From contig JANXSE010000404.1 in the NCBI GenBank assembly GCA_025356695.1, forward strand, positions 1 through 14,574: a stretch of DNA of 14,574 bases, given 5' to 3'. The number at the start of each line of letters is the position of its first letter. Position 1 is the first letter of the stretch. The notes below the pieces were generated by a model. It was given only the letters and a program-made list of their open reading frames with translations. It was not told the origin of the DNA and searched no databases. The position numbers and the translations under genes are program-made. This stretch comes from Betaproteobacteria bacterium. Lineage in GTDB: Bacteria > Pseudomonadota > Gammaproteobacteria > Burkholderiales > SG8-41. This document shows positions 8,285 to 14,423 of this stretch, piece after piece.

Positions 8285-8898
8285 GCGCACGCACCCTGAT
8301 CGCCGTTATGCTGCTTGTTGCGTCGAGTACGGCCGCAGCTGAAATCGGCCGTATGTTCTTCACGCCAGCGCAGCGCGCAGCGCTTGATGCGGCGCGCAAA
8401 CAGAACATCCGCGTCGAGATCGGCAACGACGAAACCGAGAAACCGCCGACGGCACCGACCGCCGCCGCGCCAGTACCACAGACGGTGCGGCTGAACGGCA
8501 TGATCCAGCGCAGCGACGGCAAGAACACCGTGTGGCTGAACAACAAGCCGATCACCGACCAGAATTCGGGCGGCATGAACTTTTCGACCAACCGCAACGA
8601 CACGCGCGTCAAGCTGCAACTGCCCGAAGGCGGCCGCAGCATGGACCTCAAGGTCGGCCAGACCGCAGAAATCGTCAGCGGCACGATCGAGGAAGGCTAC
8701 AACCGCCGTGCGCCCCTGAAAATCGAGGACAAAACACCGCCGCCCGCCGCCGTAAATGATGCTGCGGGTGTACAAAAACGCACAGCGGAAGCCACACCCG
8801 ACTCCATAGAATCCTCCTCACGGTTGCAACGTAAACCGCGCGCCGCGACCCGCGACGCGCCAGACGAAACGCCTGCGGGCGGCCCGGACGCGAGGTAA
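8281..8898 (+). CDS. mshK: PilP/MshK-like periplasmic protein
   Basis: This 205-residue protein starts at the ATG overlapping the previous stop (ATGA), with GGAG at 8269-8272 as its SD. An in-frame ATG at 8140 would add 47 residues of arginine-rich out-of-frame MshJ sequence and bury the signal peptide, so it is rejected. The signal peptide is 'MSARTLIAVMLLVASSTAAA'. The mature protein begins 'EIGRMFFTPAQRAALDAAR', a pattern I associate with proteins annotated MshK. After a Pro/Ala linker, a small beta domain (about 66-135, 'LNGMIQRSDGKNTVWLNNKP', 'LKVGQTAEIVSG') resembles PilP/GspC homology regions that contact the secretin N0 domain. The C-terminal tail (about 152-205) is polar and looks disordered. 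The likely role is to join the inner-membrane complex to the secretin. Confidence 0.78.
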   Translation: MSARTLIAVMLLVASSTAAAEIGRMFFTPAQRAALDAARKQNIRVEIGNDETEKPPTAPTAAAPVPQTVRLNGMIQRSDGKNTVWLNNKPITDQNSGGMNFSTNRNDTRVKLQLPEGGRSMDLKVGQTAEIVSGTIEEGYNRRAPLKIEDKTPPPAAVNDAAGVQKRTAEATPDSIESSSRLQRKPRAATRDAPDETPAGGPDAR

Positions 8899-8908
8899 CA
8901 GCATTCGC

Positions 8909-8942
8909 TCCTCCGGCCGGCGCCTGCGGGCCGACGGGAGGA
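8909..8942 (+). promoter_or_regulatory. RBS of the first pilin-like gene, in a potential hairpin
   Basis: GGGAGGA (8936-8942) is a near-ideal SD, 6 bp before the ATG at 8949. The upstream TCCTCC (8909-8914) is complementary to GGAGGA (8937-8942), and GGCC (8915-8918) to GGCC (8929-8932), with a 10-nt loop and a 4-nt bulge on the 3' side. The fold would hide the SD. The base pairing is seen; any regulatory effect is inferred. Confidence 0.5.
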
Positions 8943-8948
8943 ACGAAG

Positions 8949-10136
8949 ATGGATCGTCACACTTTAAGCGGGCGGCAATACCAGCGCGGCCACACCCTGC
9001 TTGCGATGGTCGCGGCCTTCGGCATATTCACTGCCGCCGCAACCGCGCTTGGCACCGCCAAACTGGGCCAACAGCAATCCGGCAAGACGAGCGCCGCGCT
9101 TGCGCAGGCAAAACAGGCGCTGATCGGGCGCGCCGCCAGCGATGCCAACCATCCGGGCAGCCTGCCCTGTCCAGACGCGGTCACCAATATCGCTGGCAAC
9201 AATGTCCCCAACGACGGCATTGCGGATCTGTTGTCGGGCCCGGCATGCCCCAGCAGCATCGGCCGTCTGCCCTGGCGCACCCTTGGCCTGCCCGATCTGC
9301 GCGATGCCGACGGCGAACGGCTGTGGTATCTGCTGGCGCCGGCCTACCAGGACAGCACCTCCAAAATAATCAATCCTGGCACCAGCGGCCAGATCAGCGG
9401 TTATGAGTGCGCCGGCGACACGACGGTGGCGCAGACCTGGCCCTGCGACAACCCGCGCCCCGTTGCGGCTACGCCCTGGGTCGCAGTGGTGTTTGCGCCG
9501 GGCAAACTGCTCGCCGCACAAATCCGCGATGCCGCGCATGCCGGTGACTTCGCGCAATTTCTCGAATCGTACAATCCGGCGGATCCGCTGCGGCTGCGCA
9601 CCGCCGCGGGCGCCGAACACAACGACCGCCTAACGACGATTTCAGCGGACGACATTTTCGCGCAGGTGCAACGACGGGTCGCCGCCGAAATGCAGCGAGT
9701 GCAGTCGAAATATCTCGCCGCAACCGCTGCACAGGGGCTGGCCCGCTTGCCGTGGCCGGCGGCGGCGTGTACGTCGTCTACGCTGTGCGAGGGCACGCCG
9801 CTGGCGCCACCGTTGCCGGCGACGGCACGCGGCTACCTGCCAAGCGATGACGCGCTGCTCAACCAGATCATGGCGGCTCAGGGCATGACATGGTTCGACC
9901 ACAACCACTGGCGCACCACGATCACCTATTCGATCGACGCGTCCTGCGCCGGCACGGGTAGCACCGCGCCATGCGGCACTGCGTTGGCCGCCGCGGATGC
10001 GCAGCCGTTTCCTGCTGGCACCACGCTGGTGGGCGGCAATCTGAATACGATCGATACCGGCACACGCGCCGTCATTTCGTTCGCGGGGGTCGCCGGCGGC
10101 ACCGCTAAAACACGCATTGCATTCGCACTTCAATAA
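8949..10136 (+). CDS. Large pilin-like protein with LPCPD module, lacking Glu5
   Basis: This 395-residue protein has a type IV prepilin-like N-terminus: a 14-residue basic leader ending QRG, then 'HTLLAMVAAFGIFTAAATAL' as the hydrophobic helix. The residue after the Gly is His rather than Phe, and position 5 of the mature protein is Ala rather than the usual Glu. In this and in size it resembles GspK, the large tip pseudopilin. Residues 72-76 are LPCPD, followed by NDGIADL, a further Cys and LPWRTLG (107-113), a module shared with the next gene. The C-terminal half is long and has paired cysteines (for example around 275-285 and 336-345), suggesting disulfides in a periplasmic or extracellular fold. 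It has a strong SD 50 bp after the MshK-like gene. It is probably a minor, tip-located subunit; the exact function is unknown. Confidence 0.75.
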   Translation: MDRHTLSGRQYQRGHTLLAMVAAFGIFTAAATALGTAKLGQQQSGKTSAALAQAKQALIGRAASDANHPGSLPCPDAVTNIAGNNVPNDGIADLLSGPACPSSIGRLPWRTLGLPDLRDADGERLWYLLAPAYQDSTSKIINPGTSGQISGYECAGDTTVAQTWPCDNPRPVAATPWVAVVFAPGKLLAAQIRDAAHAGDFAQFLESYNPADPLRLRTAAGAEHNDRLTTISADDIFAQVQRRVAAEMQRVQSKYLAATAAQGLARLPWPAAACTSSTLCEGTPLAPPLPATARGYLPSDDALLNQIMAAQGMTWFDHNHWRTTITYSIDASCAGTGSTAPCGTALAAADAQPFPAGTTLVGGNLNTIDTGTRAVISFAGVAGGTAKTRIAFALQ

Positions 10137-10143
10137 AAGGAGG
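10137..10143 (+). promoter_or_regulatory. Strong SD (AAGGAGG) of the second pilin-like gene
   Basis: AAGGAGG directly follows the TAA of the preceding gene and lies 7 bp before the ATG at 10151. It is a full anti-SD match, unlike the upstream assembly genes, and fixes this start. Confidence 0.8.
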
Positions 10144-10150
10144 CCAGATC

Positions 10151-10876
10151 ATGTCTTACCAATATGCACAGCCGCAAACGAAAATGTCGGGATTCACGCT
10201 GATCGAGTGCGCCATCGGCATGCTGATCATGACTTTTTTGCTGTCGGCATTGATACCGCCATTGACCGCGCAAATCGAGCAGCGGCAGTTCAACGATACG
10301 CAAACTTCGCTGACACAGATTTCCGACGCGTTGACCGGCTTCGCGATCGCAAACGGCTTTCTGCCCTGCCCCGACCGCAGCAGCGGTGCCGGCGCCAACG
10401 ACGGCATCGAGGACCTCAACGCAGGCGCCACCAACTGCGCAGTCGCCGAGGGCAACATCCCTTGGGCCACGCTGGGCGTCGCCGGCACCGACAGCTGGGG
10501 AAACTATTTCCGCTACCGCGTCACAGCGGCATTCACGGACCGCGCCAATCCGTTCAAATTGAACAGCAGCGGAAACATCACGGTGCAATGCCCGGCAACC
10601 TCGTGCGGCACGCCGACCATCTACACCAACAGCGCGCCGGCCGTGCTGGTGTCGCACGGCCGCAACGGCTTTGGCGCGGTCAATTCGCTGACGCGGATGC
10701 CGAACGCCGCGCCCGCCAGCAATGACGAACTGGCCAACAGCGACGGCAACGCCGCTTTTATCAGCCGCACAGCGGGCGCGCCGGGCGCCGCAGCGGGCGA
10801 ATTCGACGATCAGGTCGTCTGGCTGTCGACGGCCATCCTGCTCAACAAAATGATCACGGCGCAGAAGCTGCCGTGA
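10151..10876 (+). CDS. Minor prepilin with GFTLIE N-terminus and LPCPD module
   Basis: This 241-residue protein has a canonical prepilin signal: leader 'MSYQYAQPQTKMSG', then 'FTLIECAIGMLIMTFLLSAL', with the conserved Glu at mature position 5. Cleavage by prepilin peptidase after Gly14 is expected. Residues 71-75 are LPCPD, then NDGIEDL, a Cys and IPWATLG (103-109), the same series as in the preceding protein. Further cysteines (about 157 and 162, 'QCPATSCGTP') may form a small disulfide loop. At about 228 mature residues it is larger than a typical major pilin, so a minor or tip subunit is more likely. The gene follows the preceding one by 14 bp in the same presumed operon. Its last 23 bp overlap the 3' end of the opposite-strand kinase gene. 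Confidence 0.85.
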   Translation: MSYQYAQPQTKMSGFTLIECAIGMLIMTFLLSALIPPLTAQIEQRQFNDTQTSLTQISDALTGFAIANGFLPCPDRSSGAGANDGIEDLNAGATNCAVAEGNIPWATLGVAGTDSWGNYFRYRVTAAFTDRANPFKLNSSGNITVQCPATSCGTPTIYTNSAPAVLVSHGRNGFGAVNSLTRMPNAAPASNDELANSDGNAAFISRTAGAPGAAAGEFDDQVVWLSTAILLNKMITAQKLP

Positions 10877-12629
10877 GTTTCGCGCCCGCGCTCAAGCGAA
10901 AACACACGCTGCCAGCGTGGTTCTCCGCAAGCTCGAGCCGGTAGCCCAGTTGCTCGGCCTGGCGTGCCGCGTGATAGAGGCCTACGCCCAGCCCGTTTTG
11001 CGACGGCACCGGCGCCGCGAGCAGGCGGACAGCAATCGCCTGCGGCACGGCATCACCGCTATCGCAAATTTTCAGCGTGCCGCCGCCGGCCGCGGAAAAC
11101 GCAACTGCGATCCGCACGCCACTGTTTTGTTGCGCCTTGGCGATTGCGTTCTGCAACAGGTTCTCCGCCACGCTGTCGAACAGTTCCAGTGGCAGCTTCA
11201 GTCCGGCGATTTCACCGCTGGCCGAGAAATTGATTTCGCTGCGGGTATAGCGCTGCTGCAGCGCGCCCCACCACGCAGCGGCATCTCCCTGCGTGCTGCC
11301 GGCTTTTCCGGGCGCCCGCAGTTTTTCCAGGGTCGTCGACAGGCGTTGTGCGATCTGCGGCAATTGCCGGCGCACCAGTTCCTGCAGCGCCGCCGCTTCG
11401 TCCGCACCGCTGCTGTCAACGGCCGAGCATAACGAACGCAACGATTGCAACAGATTTTTCACGTCGTGCGTGAGGCGCGCCCCGGTCTCGTGTATGGCCT
11501 GCGCATAGGCGTTCTGGCGCTGCACTTCTTCGCGCATCTTGGCCTGGTAAAAGTGGCCGAGCATTTGCGTCAGCAATTTCAAATGCAGCAGCAGCGCCGG
11601 GCTCAACGGCCAGTTGGTATGAAACGTGATGGTGACATCCTGAAACGAATACTCCGCCTGAAACCGCGAACGGCGCCCGAGTTCGCCGCTGCCCAGCGGC
11701 ACCTGCCAGATCACGCCCGCCACCCATGGCAACCCGCAAAGGTCCTGCGACGCCATCGACAGAAAACGCGACGGGTCGCGCTCGCGCTCGGCGAGGTCGG
11801 CCAGCGATTTGACCCAGCGCTCAAAGGGCAGGCCAAGGCTCATCAAATACCGCGACATCAAGTGTCCTAGACCCATGAAACCGCTGTGCGGATTCCACAG
11901 CCAGCTCAGGATCATCAACACCAGCGCCATGATCATCAGGCTTTGCGCGAGGGCGAGCGGATAATTGCCGTGGCTGACCTGTTTGACGACAAAACTGCCG
12001 AGCACCAGACCGGTCACCAGCAGAAACAGCATGACGCTGTAAAAAAGGTCGACCGTCAGCGGCGAAGATCGCGTAGCCGCCGGCGTCGGAACCAGCGTGA
12101 TCGCCAGCGGCAGCAACAGCAGGCCGTAGCGCACCATGCCGACCAGCACATCGTCGAATTTCTGGTCGGCGAACAAATGCGGCACCACCCAAATCAATAA
12201 CAGGGACAGCAGATAGAGCGCGCCCAGCATGGCCGAAATGCGCTGGCGCGGCTGCTCGCTGCCGATCAGGTTGCCGCCGATCAGGCCAAACAGCAATGCC
12301 AGCCACACCGCCATCAACCACCAGTTGCTCCATCCGGTGAGCATGATGCCGACGACGATAATGACGAAAGCATGCCGTGTTTCCAGGCTGCGCTCGCCGC
12401 GCCATAGCGGCTGCCACATCAGGAACACGCCGAAATGCACGATCAGCATCGCGCGCGCGAACAGACTGTCGATCCCCCAGGCAAGCGCCGCGTGCAACGC
12501 GAACAGCATCGCACCAAACCACCAATGGGGCCGCGAAACGATCAGCGATTGACGCAGACCCGCCACAGTTTTGTTTACCAATTTCGCCTCATTTCCTGCC
12601 CGGTGCCGCGCCGGCGGAACCAGCCGCAT
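10854..12629 (-). CDS. Membrane sensor histidine kinase, orphan, HDVKN-type
   Basis: This protein (591 residues from the ATG at 12629) has about seven or eight membrane segments in the N-terminal half (about 38-245), then a probable GAF-like sensor region (about 270-360), a short coiled coil, and a kinase core. The H box is 'ARLTHDVKNLLQSL' with His388. The N box is 'ENLLQNA' (489-495), the G1 box 'CDSGDAVP' (Asp523, Gly525), and the G2 box 'NGLGVGL' (545-551). These support an active autokinase. The H box resembles HDLKN-type kinases such as PrsK more than pilus PilS kinases. No response regulator is in the window. The start is uncertain: TTG at 12581 has GAGG at 5-bp spacing and would give 575 residues, whereas the ATG has no SD. 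The gene converges on the pilin operon and diverges from the permease gene. The signal sensed is unknown. Confidence 0.88.
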   Translation of the reverse strand: MRLVPPARHRAGNEAKLVNKTVAGLRQSLIVSRPHWWFGAMLFALHAALAWGIDSLFARAMLIVHFGVFLMWQPLWRGERSLETRHAFVIIVVGIMLTGWSNWWLMAVWLALLFGLIGGNLIGSEQPRQRISAMLGALYLLSLLLIWVVPHLFADQKFDDVLVGMVRYGLLLLPLAITLVPTPAATRSSPLTVDLFYSVMLFLLVTGLVLGSFVVKQVSHGNYPLALAQSLMIMALVLMILSWLWNPHSGFMGLGHLMSRYLMSLGLPFERWVKSLADLAERERDPSRFLSMASQDLCGLPWVAGVIWQVPLGSGELGRRSRFQAEYSFQDVTITFHTNWPLSPALLLHLKLLTQMLGHFYQAKMREEVQRQNAYAQAIHETGARLTHDVKNLLQSLRSLCSAVDSSGADEAAALQELVRRQLPQIAQRLSTTLEKLRAPGKAGSTQGDAAAWWGALQQRYTRSEINFSASGEIAGLKLPLELFDSVAENLLQNAIAKAQQNSGVRIAVAFSAAGGGTLKICDSGDAVPQAIAVRLLAAPVPSQNGLGVGLYHAARQAEQLGYRLELAENHAGSVCFRLSAGAKLTAASAP

Positions 12630-12631
12630 GG

Positions 12632-12639
12632 TTTATACT
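12632..12639. promoter_or_regulatory. Possible shared divergent -10 element (TTTATACT)
   Basis: TATACT on the + strand (12634-12639) and TATAAA on the - strand (12637 to 12632) overlap between the kinase and permease genes. The + box would place a start near 12646, upstream of the permease ATG. The - box would place one near 12625, past the kinase ATG, which favours the TTG at 12581. Neither has a convincing -35 at 16-18 bp, so this is tentative. Confidence 0.3.
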
Positions 12640-12674
12640 GATTGCCCGACAGCACTCTGGCAACGATTGCCATC

Positions 12675-13448
12675 ATGGCCCACCGGCGCATTTTAACCCT
12701 CGCACGTTTCACACTGCTCGAAGCATGGCGCACCCGGCTGCCGGTGCTGTTCGTCGTTGCCCTCGCTGCGGTGTTCGGCGCCGCTTATTTTTTCCAGCAA
12801 CTGGCGATCACCGAGAGCGTGCGCCTGCAAATCGTCTTTTCCGCCGCGGCCTCGCGCCTGGTCGCCGTCTTCGTGCTGAGCCTTTACATACTGACCTGCA
12901 TTGTGCGCGAATTCAACGACAAGGGGCTCGAACTGACGCTCTCGTTCGATTTGCGGCGGTCGCACTACGTTGCCGGCCGTCTGCTCGGCTATCTGTCGAT
13001 TGCACTGATCATGGCGCTGGTTGCCAGTGCCCCCCAGTTGATACTGGCACCGGCGACCGCGGTCGCGCAATGGGGCACTTCGCTCGCGCTCGAACTCGCA
13101 GTGGTCGCCGCCCTCAGCCTCTTCTGCGTCATGACTTTCACCCATCTGATGCCCGCCGCGAGTTTCATTTTCGGCTTCTACCTGCTGGCACGTACGCTGA
13201 CGGCCATCCAGTTGATGAGCAATTCGCCGCTGGCGGTGGAAAATCCCGCTTCGCACCAGGTCATCAGCTGGCTGATCGACGGGCTCGCGCTGGTCATGCC
13301 CGCGCTCGACCGTTTCACCCAGAGCGCCTGGCTTGCGGACGCCGCCGCCGGCTGGCCGGCGGTCGGCAGCTGTGCCGTGCAGGCCGGCCTCTATTCAGTA
13401 CTGCTCGTCGCCGCGGCAATGTTTGACTTTTACCGCCGCAACCTCTGA
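12675..13448 (+). CDS. ABC-2-type transporter permease
   Basis: This 257-residue polytopic protein starts with a cytoplasmic helix ('RRILTLARFTLLEAWRTR'), the usual opening of ABC-2 permeases. About six membrane segments follow, at about 22-40, 56-77, 105-127, 138-157, 159-177 and 236-252. The loop 'REFNDKGLELTLSFDLRRSH' after segment two resembles the coupling loop of this family (compare REFxxGTxxxLLSxPxSR). The ATG at 12675 is chosen; an in-frame TTG at 12642 adds 11 residues and lies upstream of the predicted transcription start. No ATPase partner is in the window, so it must act with a distant one or with one lost in this lineage. The next gene follows after 2 bp, so the two are surely co-transcribed. 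The substrate is unknown. Confidence 0.75.
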   Translation: MAHRRILTLARFTLLEAWRTRLPVLFVVALAAVFGAAYFFQQLAITESVRLQIVFSAAASRLVAVFVLSLYILTCIVREFNDKGLELTLSFDLRRSHYVAGRLLGYLSIALIMALVASAPQLILAPATAVAQWGTSLALELAVVAALSLFCVMTFTHLMPAASFIFGFYLLARTLTAIQLMSNSPLAVENPASHQVISWLIDGLALVMPALDRFTQSAWLADAAAGWPAVGSCAVQAGLYSVLLVAAAMFDFYRRNL

Positions 13449-13450
13449 GC

Positions 13451-14206
13451 GTGCGCGACGAACGCCCCCTCAGCACCGTGCCGCGCACGGTACTCGCTGT
13501 CCTGGTGGCGGCATTCGGCCTGCAAATCGCCATGCAATGGATGCAACCCAAGCCGATCGCGCGCGCCGAAGCACTGGAGGCACCGCCCGCCCTGGCCGCC
13601 TTCCGCGTTGCCGGTCTCGGCGAACCCGTCGCACTTGCGCAACTGGCTACACTGTATTTGCAGGCCTTTGACAATCAGCCCGGCATCAGCATTCCATTTA
13701 AAGATCTCGACTATGCGCGCGTGATTCAATGGCTGGAACGCATCCTCGGCCTTGATCCTATCGGGCAGTACCCGCTCCTCCTCGCCTCACAGGTTTATTT
13801 GCAGGTTCCCGACCCTGCGCGCCAGCGCCTGATGAACGAGTTTGTGCGCGAACAGTTTATGCGCGATCCAGACACCCGCTGGCGCTGGCTGGCGCACGTC
13901 TCCATCATGGCCAAACACCGCATGCATGACGACGCACTGGCACTGCGTTATGCGGCCGACATTACCAAATTTGCGCCAAATGCCCCGAATTGGGCACGCC
14001 AAATGCAGATTTTCATCCTCGAAGATATCGGCGAACTCGAAAGCGCAAAAATCATGTTGGGCGGTCTGCTGGCGGAAGGCCGCATCACCGACGAACACGA
14101 GCTACATTTTCTGACCGAGCGGCTGGAAGAGATCAAAAACGTCGAAATTCAGACGCGCCTGACGAAAAATCGACGGCCCGCGCGCCCCCCAAAACCGGAG
14201 TTTTAG
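13451..14206 (+). CDS. Membrane-anchored helical-repeat (TPR-like) protein, function unknown
   Basis: This 251-residue protein has a GTG start 2 bp after the permease stop. A short basic N-terminus precedes one membrane segment (about 11-29, 'PRTVLAVLVAAFGLQIAMQW'). The rest (about 45-230) is almost wholly helical with repeat-like pairs, for example 'DYARVIQWLERILGLDPIG' and 'ALRYAADITKFAPNAPNWAR', reminiscent of TPR or SEL1-like solenoids but without a clean consensus. The C-terminal tail is basic and proline-rich ('RRPARPPKPEF'). It is probably an inner-membrane protein with a periplasmic scaffold domain working with the permease. I do not recognise a named family. Base composition is in line with its neighbours. 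Confidence 0.75.
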   Translation: MRDERPLSTVPRTVLAVLVAAFGLQIAMQWMQPKPIARAEALEAPPALAAFRVAGLGEPVALAQLATLYLQAFDNQPGISIPFKDLDYARVIQWLERILGLDPIGQYPLLLASQVYLQVPDPARQRLMNEFVREQFMRDPDTRWRWLAHVSIMAKHRMHDDALALRYAADITKFAPNAPNWARQMQIFILEDIGELESAKIMLGGLLAEGRITDEHELHFLTERLEEIKNVEIQTRLTKNRRPARPPKPEF

Positions 14207-14294
14207 CAATTTGGCCTTGCTCAGGTGGCTATCAGGGAAAAGTCGGCGAGTTAAATTATTCAATAAAAACAATTATCTAATAAATACTTTCAAC
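14207..14294. other. AT-rich intergenic segment upstream of the pilin promoter
   Basis: No gene is present. From about 14250 the sequence becomes strongly AT-rich compared with the rest of the window and includes the 11-bp palindrome TTATTCAATAA (14256-14266), centred about 125 bp upstream of the predicted pilin transcription start. That distance suits an upstream activator or DNA-bending site of a sigma-54 promoter, but no specific binding site can be named. Confidence 0.35.
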
Positions 14295-14318
14295 AAAAAC
14301 CCGGGGGGTTCTGCCGGG
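14295..14318 (-). terminator. Terminator-like hairpin on the minus strand
   Basis: Read on the minus strand, CCCGG, a 9-nt loop and CCGGG are followed at once by TTTTT. An alternative fold pairs AACCC with GGGTT around CCC. The T-run is only on the minus side, so it would stop transcription coming from within or beyond the pilin gene. On the + strand it is only a hairpin. Confidence 0.4.
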
Positions 14319-14321
14319 CCT

Positions 14322-14334
14322 CGCCCATCGGGCG
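14322..14334. other. Short 5-bp hairpin (CGCCC-ATC-GGGCG)
   Basis: A compact GC-only inverted repeat with a 3-nt loop sits directly beside the terminator-like hairpin and 25 bp upstream of the sigma-54-like element. No T-run follows it on either strand. It may add to the termination structure or be incidental. Confidence 0.3.
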
Positions 14335-14359
14335 CGTCGGAACATCCCACCAACAGGTA

Positions 14360-14375
14360 AGGCATGAATGTTGCG
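14360..14375 (+). promoter_or_regulatory. Candidate sigma-54 (RpoN) -24/-12 promoter of the pilin gene
   Basis: AGGCATGAATGTTGCG aligns in exact register with the sigma-54 consensus TGGCACG-N4-TTGCW. The invariant GG (14361-14362) and GC (14373-14374) have the required 10-bp spacing, and GGCA, the following G and TTGC all match; the first T, the sixth-position C and the last W differ. Transcription would start near 14386, leaving a leader of about 38 nt with a strong RBS. Sigma-54 control of type IV pilin genes is well established in Pseudomonas and relatives. Confidence 0.6.
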
Positions 14376-14383
14376 GCTAAAAC

Positions 14384-14403
14384 GACACTGCATAACAAGT
14401 GTC
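14384..14403 (+). other. Leader hairpin near the predicted 5' end of pilin mRNA
   Basis: GACACT and AGTGTC are perfect complements around an 8-nt loop. If transcription starts near 14386, the stem would lie at or just past the 5' end of the pilin mRNA, where such hairpins often protect a highly expressed transcript. The pairing is seen; the role is inferred. Confidence 0.4.
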
Positions 14404-14411
14404 ACTCTACA

Positions 14412-14418
14412 AAGGAGT
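14412..14418 (+). promoter_or_regulatory. Strong SD (AAGGAGT) deciding the GTG start of the pilin
   Basis: AAGGAGT lies 5 bp before the GTG at 14424. An in-frame ATG at 14364 would lengthen the leader by 20 residues, but it lies inside the sigma-54-like element and ahead of its predicted transcription start, so the GTG is preferred. Confidence 0.75.
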
Positions 14419-14423
14419 CTACC

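Noticed and set aside
10917..11432. Plus-strand open frame of 171 codons within the kinase region
   Set aside because: It lies opposite the kinase H, N and G boxes, which are clearly coding on the minus strand. No SD or motif is present.
12377..13426. A 349-codon open frame on the + strand across the kinase 5' end and the permease gene
   Set aside because: It is an out-of-frame shadow: Arg/Ala/Pro-rich, no fold-like pattern, overlapping the kinase on the other strand and the well-formed permease in another frame.
14280..14345. Insertion-sequence end or attachment site near the hairpins
   Set aside because: No transposase or integrase fragment, no target-site duplication and no matching terminal repeat elsewhere in the window.
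14207..14423. c-di-GMP (GEMM) riboswitch in the pilin leader
   Set aside because: The hairpins lack the recognisable GEMM core sequences, and the predicted sigma-54 leader of about 38 nt is too short for one.
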